DNA from: Archegozetes longisetosus
Lineage: Eukaryota > Arthropoda > Arachnida > Sarcoptiformes > Trhypochthoniidae
DNA length: 64,000 bases
Direction: 5' to 3'
Assembly (NCBI GenBank): GCA_018873245.2
Contig: JAEMBT020000009.1
Span: forward strand, 9,429,288 to 9,493,287
Shown in pieces: positions 23,601-34,685 of the stretch. The notes beneath the pieces are model-generated. The model was not told where the DNA came from. It did no database searches and saw only the letters and a list, made by a program, of their open reading frames with translations. Numbering within the stretch: the first letter of the stretch is position 1; each line of letters opens with the position of its first letter. Made by a program: the position numbers and the translations under genes.

Positions 23601-25258
23601 AACAATATTTTTATATTTGGAAGAACTTTCAACTTCACAACTAGTTACTGGTGCAAATTTGAACGATACTATTTCTTCAGCAGATAAATCGAGATTGTAT
23701 TGAACTTCGTATCCATTTATACTGTCACAAATTGCATTAATTTTGGCAAATCCAGTGTTTTTATTCAAAACATTTGAATTTATTTAAAATATAACCGAGG
23801 ATTTCTGTAAAATTTCTCTAACCAAGAGTAGATTTGAAGAAATACTTAGTGCATATGTGAAATATTTAATAATCCCTCAGATATGTATTTATAAAATTTA
23901 CTAAATGAGTCCTTATATCTAATATTGGCTTAAAAAGTAAAGAGTAAATATGAGCTACCAGCAAAGCCATGTATATGTAAAATGCAATGCCTTAGTGATA
24001 ATATTAAGAAGGGTGTTTTGAGAGGCAAACATTTTTGCTTGACGAAATGCTTATTTGTAATATGGAAATTTATTATGGAGACTAAGGACTAGTCGGACTA
24101 AATTAAGGTTTAGTCTTTAGTCTTAGTCTTCAGACTAAATACTAAAGGCATGCTTAGTCTTAGCCTCAAACTAAGACTAAACGGACTAAAATTTTCATCT
24201 CTACACTGCTTATAGGTAATTCTCTCGCCTCACATTTTGTTCAATTTAATCAAATTTTCATTAGTACCGCTACTAAACTGCATGAAAGTAATTCATTGTT
24301 CACTCTAAGAACATCTATTATCCAAGATTAGATATATATTAAGAAATTGAACAATCAATACTTATTTACCTGCACATAAAATTACTTCTTTGTTCGCCTT
24401 AACAGTGTACTTTCGACCGTTTTTCATAAACTCAACTCCATAAGCAGTTATTCCTTTACTCGAATTTTCGAACAATATTTTTAAAACAAACGATTTTGTT
24501 AATATATGTAAATTATGAGGATGTGGATTGGGATCGATATAAGCGTTTCCAGTACTAGATCTTAAGCCATTCTTTATGTTCATTTGTATGATACTCGTTC
24601 CCAATTGCTGTGGACCGTTTGGATCTGTAGTTTTTATCCCTAAATTATTGATTACTTTTTGATATACCAATAGAATAGGGTCTGGATTTGAAGTAGAAGA
24701 TACACCAAGTGGTCCTTTAGTTCCGTGATATCCAGGATTTTCGTTGACAATCCTCATATCACTATTATTTTCAGCTATGATAAAATAAGGCAATACCTCG
24801 CTATAATTCCAACCGATCGCACCATAAGTTTCGGGCCAGTTATCGAAATCTCTTTTGTTTCCTCTGTTATGACACATATAATTGATGGAAGAAGAGCCGC
24901 CAATCACTTTACCTCTCGGTTCAGGCACACGGCTATCAATATATGACAAACCCATAAATTTTTTTGGAACTGTTTTATACTTCCAGTCATATTCCGTGTT
25001 TTGTAGATATAGAAACTCTTGTGGAATGTCAGTTATTTCACTCTGTAGTCCTCCAGCTTCGAGAAGTAACACTTTGATGTTTTTGTTTTCAGTCAATCTC
25101 ATAGCCACAACAGCTCCAGCAGAACCAGCGCCGATCACTATAAAATCATAGCTGTCACGCCATTTTTTCTTATTCTCAATACTTTTATGAATGAGTTCTC
25201 TTTGTAGTATTATAATCGATACTGTTATCAACTTTATGGTCAAAGACGGAAATATCAT
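17643..25258 (-). CDS. GMC oxidoreductase (glucose dehydrogenase-like), GMC-A, two exons
   Basis: Exon 1 (25258-24370) ends CAG|GTAAATAAG; exon 2 (18562-17643) begins after ATCAAAAG; phase 1 to phase 1 gives 602 residues, the usual family length. An N-terminal hydrophobic stretch (LTIKLITVSIIIL) is a likely signal peptide, so it is probably secreted. The FAD-binding motif is VIGAGSAGAVVAMRL (about 40-55). GMC signature 1 is PRGKVIGGSSSINYM. Signature 2 (VILCAGGAISSPQILMLSGI) is split by the intron. The catalytic His is in HPVGTCRMGS and the partner Asn in NANTNADAIM. The family oxidises alcohols or sugars with FAD; the substrate cannot be told. The frame is intact. The 5.8-kb intron holds a 2.6-kb hAT element and two MITEs. 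AATAAA lies about 190 nt after the stop. Confidence 0.9.
18821..19146. mobile_element. hAT MITE with perfect 8-bp target duplication, in the GMC-A intron
   Basis: Ends CAGGACTGCTACC and GGTAGCAGTCCTG are exact inverted repeats. Target duplications AGGTGAAG flank it at 18813-18820 and 19147-19154. The paralogous intron of GMC-B has a single CTTCACCT at 48397-48404 and no element, which is the empty site. 326 bp, non-coding. Confidence 0.9.
20262..20673. mobile_element. piggyBac-like MITE, TTAA-flanked, in the GMC-A intron
   Basis: It is bounded by TTAA at 20262 and 20670, with termini TTAACCCTAGAACGG on the left and CTGTTTAAGGGTTAA on the right. Internal GGGTCAAAATGACCC and GGGTCAAAAAGACCC palindromes lie near each end. 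412 bp, non-coding. A related end with TCTAGGGTTAA is at 51590-51638. Confidence 0.75.
21800..23102. repeat. Foldback element: ~360-bp arms around a cysteine-rich reading frame
   Basis: The left arm (21800 to about 22160) and the right arm (about 22321-23102, interrupted by a MITE) are near-perfect inverted copies starting ACAATGCGGATCCGAC and ending in its reverse complement. The loop (about 22163-22320) is open on the plus strand and encodes a cysteine-rich segment (CNIDNCINECFVQCSHCRKC, then CFKHF) that ends at a stop just before the right arm. The Cys/His spacing suggests a metal-binding knuckle. The frame has no ATG. A related palindrome lies at 59438-59745. Confidence 0.75.
22397..22814. 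mobile_element. Tc1/mariner foldback MITE with ~140-bp inverted repeats
   Basis: TA-bounded; the ends TACAGTACTGGACAAATC and its reverse complement continue as near-identical arms (22397-22536 and 22676-22814). Removing it joins the right arm of the surrounding foldback element exactly opposite its left arm (TAATAATTTTAAAATGC), which shows that it inserted there later. 418 bp, non-coding. Confidence 0.85.
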
Positions 25259-25625
25259 TGTTATGATTGAAGTTATAAATTAATTGACAAAAGATTCATT
25301 CAGTAAATTCTGAAACGCTCTAACCTATTTATTCGAATTTGATGCTTAGAACTATACTTTGTTGGCCACATCTGCATTTATTTAAACGTTATTTCTTAAC
25401 AGAGGTAAATGAGCTAATTAGTTTTTTCTCATAGTAAAATTCAATTTATTAACTTTATGTATTCAAAAGTAAACAAAAATAGTTTAATAGTTCAGATGTA
25501 CAGTTGCATCATTAAATAAAGTTGAATGAATAATTGACTTTAATTAACACTTGTTTGAAAAGTATGCTTCGGTCATTGACTGCGACGGACAAGTAAGCGT
25601 ATTATATAATATTTTTAATGTTAAT

Positions 25626-26687
25626 ATTTCAGAAAATTGAATAAGTCTTTTAATCATTTAAACTAAATTTCTGGAAAGGAGACTAAAGGAAAAATATGTT
25701 CCTGTCATTGACTGCAATGTCTAGTAGACGGATTGTATGAAAGAAGACCAATATTTTTGGGTTCCGCTGATTTTATTATCATTGGATAGATCTTACTTTG
25801 CTGAGTTCAAATATATATAACTTATAGTCTATCTCATTCCGTTTCCGAGTTATAAGCTCCGAAAGGTTCGGAACGGCAATTAACAATTTAAGCGTACTAA
25901 AGCCAAAACCTTTTTAATATTCATTTGCTTAGAAAGGTCTCGTAAAACCGAATTAGATCCGTACCATGGAGGAAGCCTCTACAGAGTTATAGGAAAGTAA
26001 CTAGGTCAAAAAATATAAGACATGCTTAGAGCGATGGCTAGCAAACCAAGTGATCTAGAACTCGAAGTTGGGTACCAATAGACTCAGTTCAACAAGGTGT
26101 ATACATCAATAGTCCACTTGACACTGTTATGTAGGAAGCGGGCAACACAAATGTTATATTTTTGTGGCTAAAAACCGAAAAAATTGATTTTTAACATAAG
26201 ACGATTTTTCCATCATAACTCGAAAACTATTGATTTTAGTAAAAAGTCTCTAGACACTTTTGTGTTCAGCGTCAAAAGACCTTTCAAATGATATGTCACT
26301 CATCAAAATCGGACGGGACCCAGTGGTCCATAGGAAAATATCGGTCTCCAATACTGGTATCCTAATTGAGTAAGACTTTTAAGAACTAAATTAATCTTGA
26401 TTAATTTTTTGATTTTCTTTCCATGGAATCGAACCAATAAAAAGATGTGAGCGATTTACTAAAGAGACATATAAGGAATACTTGGAAGAAAACATTTTCA
26501 TTTACAATGACGTTTAAAGACGGAGAATTTAAAATTCTGCATCATAATCATGGCGCTCACAAAACAAATAAGGAAAGCGTATTTATAAGATGTAATTTTT
26601 ATTTCTGGATTGAAAAAATTTTTAGATACAAATCTGAAAGTTCTGATGAGCGAGTCCGTACCTCAAGACGGTTAAAGACCTGAGACC
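25626..26687. other. Gene-free stretch with diverged repeat-like sequence
   Basis: A second diverged copy of the motif TCATTGACTGC lies at 25706 near the arm boundary. The part 25900-26345 is less AT-rich and repeat-like but was not assigned. A 78-codon frame opening with GTG (26447-26683) has no recognised domain. Confidence 0.35.
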
Positions 26688-26751
26688 GAGGTCCTGAGGT
26701 CCTGAGGTCCTGAGGTCCTGAGGTCCTGAGGTCCTGAGATCCTGAGGTCCT
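26688..26751. repeat. 8-bp minisatellite (GAGGTCCT)n
   Basis: About eight tandem units of GAGGTCCT, the last ones degenerate. It is flanked by motifs in partly inverted orientation (CGAGTCCGTACC on the left; GACTCGGACTCC on the right), so it may be the subterminal part of a small hAT-like element, but ends were not defined. Confidence 0.8.
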
Positions 26752-27430
26752 AAAGTCCGAGTCCGGGTCTTTGATAAAGACTTCAGGTCCTGGACTCGGA
26801 CTCCCTTTAAAACTTAAAAATCAATAATAGACTAAATATTTTCATTCAAAAATTTTAACTTTTATTAAATTGTTGATAGTAGGATCAACGGATACTAATA
26901 TAATATCATTTATTTTAAATTTGCAAGGTAAGGAATTCATGTAATGAGATACAAGCAAGGTCTAACAGAATCAACGCTCAATTGACTTCTCTTTTTGTTG
27001 ATCAAATATCCAGATTTTGAAAATATATGTTTGGAAGGGACATTCGATGCTGCAATAATAAGTATTGCGAATGAAAAATTTGAAGGGCAAGAAAATTATA
27101 AACAATTTTTCCCACAAAAATAAAAGCTTATTTTTCTGATCAGCAATAAGCAAACTTAAACACTTTGCAATTTCATCGTATGTTTCAATTATTGTCTTTT
27201 TATAGATTTAAAGACAAACGAAACACTTGAACTTTCAATTTGAATTGAAATGATCTAATGATAATTTTTCTTGAAGAAAACAAATACTTGTTTTACAGTT
27301 TGATCATTCTCAAAGAAATCGAGTTCAAGCGAAGGTCAAGTATAACAGCAAATTTGGTTAGGTTTTACTTATCGTGCTCCGCTCATATGGGAGGTACTAG
27401 GACGGAACCACCTATATATATACTCGTCTT

Positions 27431-27650
27431 GACAACCTGAGTTCATCCATAACCCACTCGGGATCCTAGGACCTAGCTACAAAAAGTTGGGCCTAGGTCC
27501 CGAAGGGCCAAACCTAGACATATTTGGTATGCTAACTCTACTCAACAATCTCAATATATCGATACCCCACTTGGGACCTAAAGTGTAGCTACGAAAAGCT
27601 GAATCTAAGTAATAAGGTATAGAAAATCACTTTTTTAGTGGTTGTAACTT
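27431..27650. repeat. Two diverged tandem units of about 110 bp
   Basis: The unit at 27431 (CAACCTGAGTTCATCC then TAGCTACAAAAAGTTGGGCC) aligns with the unit at 27541 (CAATCTCAATATATCG then TAGCTACGAAAAGCTGAATC). Composition is less AT-rich than the surroundings. Function unknown. Confidence 0.5.
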
Positions 27651-28804
27651 TTGAGTGTCTAGCGGTCAACCTTTTTTATATGCCTTTTCAAACATCATAT
27701 GACATGTTATTCTTGACATAAAAATACTTTTGAAATCAGTTATTACATAGTCCCGAACTTCCCTCGTAAGATTTCAACAAATTAATTTTTGAGTGATATG
27801 CAACTGAAAATAGATTTTTAGCCCAGTCTCTATTAAATTCATACTTATTAATAAGTGCTTCTAAGATTCTTCCATAGTACTCAACAAATTTTAAAAGTTT
27901 AGCTACTGTAGGTTTACTTCGGGTCTTATGTGTTTGACTTTTACTTTTACAGATAGTTTATTCTTATAATAATCACTCGAAACTCATTATCACCCCAATG
28001 TTTTCTGCTTGTATAAAAGCTTAGATTGTCTAGATCTTTCATGAATCTGTTAGGTGTACTTTCAGAAAATGTCTATTTTCTTACAATACTCTCTTATCGT
28101 TAGCTCATCTAAATGCACTTTGTAAGTGATTCATAGCTTTATAACCAAATAACTATGTCCAAATATTCACCATCAAGAGCCTACTACGTGAATTAAGAAA
28201 TTTCTTAAAATATCATGTAATATTTCATTCGATAAATTCATTTTCATTCAAAATATTTGTTAGAATTGATTTCATTAGAAACTCTATTTTAAAACAATAA
28301 GAATGAGTCAAGCTCTGATAGAGAAATTTTGATCAAAAACAGAATAAAATATAATCAAAACTTTTAAATTATGTATCTGTATTAGAATGAGAGAATTTGC
28401 ACATGTTTCAAAACCACAAAGATACTTTGTATTTCATAATAATAATATGCTTCTAATTAATGACAGACCAATTTAAATTCTGTAAATCTTGAATATATTG
28501 TTATATTTCGTATTTAACTATAATCGAACTAAACTAAACGAGTATGAATACTTTTATTTAAATCAATTATAGCTTTAATATTTACCAGAATAAGATATCA
28601 ATTTCAATGAGAGTGCACTGATTTATTATACGAACTAAGAATTTGAAAGATTAAAATAGTATTAAATATAAGTTTAGCTAGCATGTAAAAGTCTCTCTTA
28701 TATTAGGTTGAAACTTGGTGAATCAAACTTGGTTTGACTCTCATTTCACTAAATCATTCGATATTTAAAATATTTTTATAAGTTAAATAAAGGCTGGAGA
28801 TTAC
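27651..28804. other. Gene-free AT-rich spacer
   Basis: No supported gene or transposon end recognised. Confidence 0.4.
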
Positions 28805-28811
28805 AGCCCCA

Positions 28812-28862
28812 GCTTGACCCTTCGTCACAGCTTAACTTCCCAAAACGTAGAATTAATCTCTA
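28812..28862. mobile_element. Fragment of the TTAACCCTTC MITE family
   Basis: GACCCTTCGTCACAGCTTAACTTCCC followed by AACGTAGAATTAA matches the left end of the element at 54021 with few changes, but the TTAA and the rest of the element are missing. A 74-codon frame across it is probably meaningless. Confidence 0.6.
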
Positions 28863-28869
28863 GGATAAA

Positions 28870-30684
28870 AGTTACTCTACGTCAAAAAGTACTTTGTGAC
28901 CAAAAGAGAGTGCTCATGAAGGCAAAGTTAGAGTCTAAAAAGCATACTTGGGATCTTAAAATTGCGCCTTTTCTGTACTGTACTCAAAGCTTCGGGATTA
29001 TTTGTTCTCCAAGACTCTATATTGGCTTATTATTATAACAATTTTGCGAATTATTCATACTGTCTAGTCAATGCAATAAAGCTCTATCTCATTTAACATT
29101 TTTTAGCACTATCTCAACGATTTAATGTATAGTTGAAAAGTAGAGAATTTAGTCTTCATTTTACACTATTATAATGCTAAATCTATCAAAAATTGATAAA
29201 ATTTTTGAGAAAATCTTCTAAAGAAAACACTTTAATCTGCAAAATATATTATAGAGATCGAGGGAAATTCATCATTTAAAACTATTCTTAAAATATTTTA
29301 TTAATTATCAAATAAATACAAATATTAAAGACTAAGACAATACTTTATTCAAAAGATTTAGGTTCCCCATCTGAAATATTGAGCAAATATTTAATTTGTT
29401 TTAATTGAAACTTCTATATATAATTGACATTTGATTAAATATAGTTAAAAATTACAAAAATTCATTGAGTAACGTGAAAAAATTTAGCACATGTTAAACT
29501 AAAGTAATTATAACGACGAAAAATCGTATGTTAAATCAATGGGAAACAGTCGAAAATTTAGGTTCCCACTCAAATTAGAATCTTCAAACCAAAATTATTT
29601 GCCTTCTCTAGCGAAGTAGAATCGAAAATAATAGTTCAGAGTCCTCGAAAGTCAATATTTCGAGCATTTTTCATACGATTCCATTGGCTTTTAAAACTTT
29701 TCTCTATAACTGTTCCCTATAGAAATTTTTCTGAGAGCGATATCGTTCAAATCAGTTATCTCCGACAAAATTTTGTGCGACGAAACATCATATCATGATC
29801 TTCAAAGATTAAGTAGTTGCGCTATCTTATGCAATCGGATCCAAACCGAAGAATACCCAACTAACCTTATAATTTAACTTAAATTTCTGACTAATCCTAT
29901 GATTTTCACATTTTCAATACAGAATGCTATAACAGAATTAAAGTTCAAACCACCTTAATGACCATCATATATCACCAGGTAATGTAAAGATGAACAACCA
30001 GAAATAAAATCATTTATCAGCAGAGTTCTATTCTTTATAATAGAGTTATGGGTCATATTTTTCAGGTCGTATCAGTTTGATAGCGAAACAAGGGTGTCAT
30101 GTCTTCAGGATTTGAACACTAACTTCACTTTCCTAACCTGTAGTCAAACTGGAGCTCATTTTTTCAGATTTCAAGTGAGATTTGGTAAATCCTTTAAATG
30201 CATTAATTTATTCTCATTGTCGTTAGTTTAGAAAAATTGTTTAAACAAAATCTGATCACCTTCTGCAAATAAAATATATTAATCAGAATTTAAGCCATAT
30301 GAAACTTCTTAGTTATTATAAACTCTATTTAAATCTTTGAAATAAATGAAAAAGATAGCCAAATCTTATAGATCAGAATTTTCAGGATTGAAAGAAGTCA
30401 TTCATTCCCAGCAGCTTTAGCCAAAATAAAGTGCTGCCCTTTAGTAATTATCCTCCCGGTTTAAGATTAAGAGAGCGTAGAAACTGTAGAACTAAAGTTG
30501 AAGAACTTGACTTGAGTTTCGGTGAGACTCCTACTGGATTTATAGATGCCCTTTAATTGATTCAATGATTATCAGATGTGTAGCATCATCTTGGTGCGAA
30601 ATTTTCCTAATATGCAATATAAATTAAACTTAAGGACATAAAAATCTATAATTGATTAAACTTTAATATATATTATATATATAT
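28870..30684. other. Gene-free AT-rich spacer
   Basis: 1.8 kb with no supported gene, RNA or repeat end. Confidence 0.4.
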
Positions 30685-31057
30685 TAGGTTGTCCGATAAG
30701 TTCTTGTGCATATCGCTTAAGCCATTACAGCTCTGTTCTTACACAATAAGTTATGTAACTGCCATCACTCTATCACATGATCGCCTCATCTTCAAATAGT
30801 TCAATCAAAGTTTCTCTTACAGATAATAATGGCAAAATTGAATTTGAAAACTTCAGTAACTGACTTCGAACAGCGATCTTTCATTAAAAATTGCTATCTT
30901 ACTTGACCTACAGCGACTTTTATTCTTAAGCTAGCTGAGATCTAACATTGATAAAGAAGAAGACTACTAATTAATAGCCTATTTTGAATATTTTTATGTC
31001 ACAGAACACTTTTCTTATCGAAGTTTGCATATGCGCAAGAACTTATTGGGCAACCTA
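30685..31057 (+). mobile_element. Internally deleted mariner
   Basis: The ends TTAGGTTGTCCGATAAGTTC and GAACTTATTGGGCAACCTAA are imperfect inverted repeats with TA termini. The inside keeps a piece of the transposase N-terminus (SVTDFEQRSFIKNCYLT, then a stop). The catalytic part is gone. About 373 bp, inactive. Confidence 0.75.
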
Positions 31058-31566
31058 ACATTTTGTAAATATCAACGATTATCGATATAATTGCAAACAT
31101 AATTATTAAGAGTATTATGAAATTTGATGAGAAATAGACGTATTTTAACCTTAAACCATTAAGTTATTATAGTTTCCAAGATCAACTATTTGTTTATATA
31201 TGAAAATACTTAATGATAGTTAGAGAAAAGTTCAAGCATTTAAACTTCTCATTATTAGTTTGAATTTTATTTCGAAGATATCACTATTTGAATTTATTAT
31301 TAATGATGAGTTTTATGTTTTTAAACAAGAATTTTAAAACGTCATTAAGGTCAAGGTAAACGCAATTTAATAATAAACACATTTTAATAAGAGCTTAAAA
31401 TTTATTTTATTTCATGATAAAGTCTTTGTCTCTTGTCATGTAAAATTATAATTTAAAAGAAGTTTTGACATAATCGATATTGAATGTTAAAGAAATTTAT
31501 TTGCAAGACTTCGTGAAGAAATTAACTTAATTTCTGAATGTTTACTTCTGAAAATAAATTCTAAAA
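31058..31566. other. AT-rich 5' flank of the receptor gene
   Basis: No gene seen. Probably holds the promoter of the chemoreceptor gene, but no specific element could be identified. Confidence 0.4.
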
Positions 31567-32938
31567 ATGACTGAAATAATAGACACAAAACATATCCATT
31601 ACACTTATTGGAAAAATGGATTCTTGAAAAAATTTATTTCTGATCGTGTAAATAAGCAGAATATTTTGAGTCAAAGAGAAATCGGCGTTTTATTGTTCAT
31701 GATTTCAAGTGTTATACGAATATTGAAAATGATTAATATTAATGATCAGAATGATAGACAGTTAGTATATTTTGGAAGTCCGTGGAATTACTTGGGAGGA
31801 AATCATTTTTATATCGAAACTGTGTTATTGTTATGGGCCTTATACACGATCGCTATATATTTATTTCTCATCAATAGTCCGAAAAAACATTATGGGTGGA
31901 TAGAAATATTTGAGTTTCTGACTGGAGCTATATCTTATGAAAAAATAGGTAACTTTCCAGATATATTCTGAACAATCATGCCTTTATAACATTTCTGGAT
32001 ATTTTAGGCTTGAATGATAATAAAGAAGGCATTAAACTAATGAATAGATCAAAATTAGTTTTACTCATATGCTATCAATACATAAATTCTATAACTCTTG
32101 GAATTATCATTGTGTTGATTGTATCGATTGGTCTTAATTATAGCTTTTATGATCTGTTTGTATTCGGAATAACTTGGATTATTTTATGGACAGTTTGGGG
32201 ACATCTAGTCTGTTTTACTCTTTATTGGTCTCCAGGCTATTTTGTCATTATTTGCTTTTATCTAAAATTCAGATTGAATGCTTTGAAGCATAAGTTAAAT
32301 AAAGTTTTTATGAAATCAAATTCTATACCGTTAAAAATAAGATGTTTGACAATTAAAAATTTTCTTAAAGAACACAATGAATTGTGTCTCAAAATAAATG
32401 ATTATAATAATTATTGGAAAAAATATTTAACAATAACTTCGTTGATATTCATTTTGATAGTTTGTTTTCTATCATATTTAATATTCCTCGTTCGACTTAA
32501 TTTGGTATTACGTATAGAATATCTTGTTATATTATCAGCTCATTTATTACTAATATTTGTCGTAACCTATTCTGCATCTACTGTTTCTCACTCCCATACA
32601 AACTTGTCTAAAGATTTGTATTCTATTGCAATAAGATTTAACCTTCCTATTAAAGAGAAATTAATTGTAAGTTTGAAAGATTGAAAACTTTCAGAAATAA
32701 TTTAAATTTATCTTCATAGTTAACGAATTATATCGAAAAAGTTACAAATAATAAGATTGGATTTACTTTCACAAACGATGAGTTGATCACAAGAAGAACT
32801 TTTGAATCTGTGAGTGGACTAGAATATGGTCATTAGTTTAATAAAAGCTTAATTATTTTCTTTATTTTCATTTTACAGGTTATCTATTATTTCAGCGTTA
32901 ATTTTGTATTACTTGTTGATAACACCTTCAACAAATAG
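31567..32938 (+). CDS. Gustatory-receptor-like seven-transmembrane chemoreceptor, four exons
   Basis: Exons 31567-31948, 32008-32666, 32720-32809 and 32879-32938 give 396 residues. Introns of 59, 53 and 69 nt use GTAACT/TTTTAG, GTAAGT/TTCATAG and GTGAGT/TTTACAG; phases 1, 0, 0 all fit. Seven hydrophobic segments: about 39-56, 81-102, 143-169, 176-212, 268-289, 298-316 and 378-394. The length, the short last exon coding for TM7 and the C-terminal pattern (ITRRTFESVIYYFSVNFVLL) match arthropod Gr-type receptors, which are ligand-gated channels with a cytoplasmic N-terminus. The ligand is unknown. AATAAA follows at 32947. All exons are open, so the gene looks functional. A related fragment lies at 62050-62604. 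Confidence 0.8.
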
Positions 32939-32959
32939 CTTGGATGAATAAAAAGTCCA

Positions 32960-33503
32960 TAAACTTCAAAATAATTAAAGACTTATTTAGCTTTTAAACA
33001 AATAAGTTTTAGTAAATTGTTTTGAGTAATACATTTATTTTTGTTTTAAATAACTTAATACTTTAAGTTGTAATGAAAATATAATATATAAGAACAAGAA
33101 AGTAAACATTTGCAATTATTGACTGGTGAGCAATGATCCATGTGCAATTGGAGCCAAATACTTCTCCCTTTACTAGCTTCTGACTGATGCACGCAGAGAA
33201 AATTTCAAAGGGTTTGCTCATTCATTGAATTACTTATGACACTGTATTAAACTTAAAATATGAGTCATCATGTTTTAAAATAATTAATACTCTGTCATCC
33301 ATATTCAATGATTTCATTTACTTTATGAGTCAAAGTTAGTTCAAAGCTAATTCACAAATGTGAGTCAATAAATATTTTTCTTATCATTTTTAATCTAAAA
33401 TCACTTTTGAATTGCATTAATGAGCTCACTTCATTTTGGAAAACTTCTGTTGCTGATTCTTTATGAGATAATGAAATTTTAGGGATAAAAATTTTATTTA
33501 GAT
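32960..33503. other. Gene-free AT-rich spacer
   Basis: 3' flank of the receptor gene; nothing recognised. Confidence 0.4.
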
Positions 33504-33901
33504 TAGAGTGACCACATGTCCTCCTTTGCAAAAAGCATTAAAATTTCTTGAGACTGTAATTATTTCTTATGTTTTGTATATAAAAGTCAAATTATGCCCT
33601 TTTTGTAGTCAAAGATAGTGTAATTTCGCATATATATACATTATAAAGGGAACAATTAGGAGGTTTATACATAAGTATAGTGCAAGTATCAAATAAATGT
33701 GACGTATTATAAAAATTTTAATCCCTCTTATTAATTGTGAATCACAATGTCTCAGAAGAGGAGCAAAGGAATATAAGAAGTATTCATTTAGACAAATTGT
33801 ATTAAATTAAATAATATGAATAAAAAATAAAAATGTCCTCCTCTGTCCTCTTTTCGATTGCTCAAGTCCTCCCATATAGCAGTTATGACGTGGTCACTCT
33901 A
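33504..33901. mobile_element. hAT MITE with perfect 8-bp target duplication
   Basis: Ends TAGAGTGACCACRT are inverted repeats. ATTTAGAT occurs at 33496-33503 and 33902-33909 as an exact target duplication. The subterminal parts contain repeated GTCCTCC motifs, as in the element at 53533. 398 bp, non-coding. Confidence 0.85.
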
Positions 33902-33909
33902 ATTTAGAT

Positions 33910-34393
33910 GAATTGCCTTACAAACACACTAATATGATTGGAAGACATCACAAAAAATTCGCTAAACTCTTCTTCATAATGGAAGAGAGAAAATTGTAAA
34001 CTAATTAACAGGTATATTTTTAAAAATAAGAAGTATAAGTCATATTACATGGATAAGTTATGAGCAATCCCACTTGAAAGTCTAAAACAGAGTGATTTTT
34101 TAGTCATTTATAATCGTTTGAACCCTTAATTTTCGTTCTTTGTCCCGTTCCCTCGGCTTGAATCGCGATTCTCCTCTTAAAATAACCTCAACCTGATTCG
34201 AGATATTTTGTTGTTCTTTTCGGAGTTTGAAAAATAAATGGTGAACTCCATCACGAATCTACAACCAGTGTTTCCCAACGATTGTGCCAAATTTCGATTT
34301 GGTTTTGAGCTCTCGGAATTTATGGTTCTGATTGAAAAATCGGAAATGCTATATACTGAATAGAAAATATAAAAAATATAATTAATTGTAATA
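33910..34393. other. Gene-free spacer
   Basis: Nothing recognised. Confidence 0.4.
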
Positions 34394-34685
34394 TACAGTA
34401 TAACCTCATTATTTTGAACCCACTTCTACCAAAAAAATTTTTTCAAAATAGCAGGTACATTGAAAAAAGCCTGAAATAAAGGTTTTGCTCAAAACGTAAT
34501 ATTTGAATGATCAACACTAAGATTTTATTTAGATTAGGGTTCAGGTTTGAGGCTCGTCCACGAATTTCTGGAACTTGAACTGCTCGGCAGTACTAATAAT
34601 AACGATTTTTTGTGTTATTGTATCTTGAAACTATTTGACAGATATTTCAAAATAAGCGGTTTCAAAATATCGAGTGTCTACTGTA
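34394..34685. mobile_element. Tigger/pogo-type MITE
   Basis: TA-bounded, with TACAGTATAACCTCATTATT on the left and the related TACAGTAGACACTCGATATT as the reverse complement of the right end; both continue into TTTTGAA. 292 bp, non-coding. The end consensus fits pogo/Tigger elements. Confidence 0.75.

Larger units (their letters stand above)
21599..24203. mobile_element. 2.6-kb hAT-like element with AGTCTTAG subterminal repeats
   Basis: Termini TAGAGATGAAAATT and AATTTTCATCTCTA are exact inverted repeats, flanked by CACTGCTT on both sides (21591-21598 and 24204-24211). About 150 bp inside each end is packed with AGTCTTAG/CTAAGACT motifs in opposite orientation. The related intron fragment at 38977-38984 has one CACTGCTT and no insertion. 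The interior is filled by a palindromic element (21800-23102). A 72-codon minus frame (23550-23768) without ATG has several cysteines but no recognised domain. No transposase was seen, so the element is non-autonomous. Confidence 0.85.
17350..25625 (-). repeat. Inverted duplication, arm A (pairs with 45170-49870)
   Basis: Exons, intron, 5' flank and 3' flank of GMC-A are all recognisable in inverted orientation around GMC-B. Flank matches include the tract ending in TGTAGTGATGTGATG-like sequence downstream of the stop and GTAAGCGNATTATAT upstream of the start. Intron similarity shows a genomic duplication and not a retrocopy. The arms lie about 19.5 kb apart. Confidence 0.8.

Noticed and set aside
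23550-23768. 72-codon cysteine-containing minus frame inside the hAT element
   Set aside because: No ATG, no clear acceptor, no recognised domain; not strong enough for a gene call.
24725-25151. Plus-strand frames over GMC-A exon 1 (and minus frames over GMC-B)
   Set aside because: Antisense shadows of the GMC exons.
26447-26683. 78-codon plus frame
   Set aside because: Opens with GTG, has no family signature or splice signals, and runs into the minisatellite flank.
31949-31971. Receptor exon 1 frame continuing to 31971
   Set aside because: The extra codons lie past a good donor and the spliced frame continues in phase at 32008.
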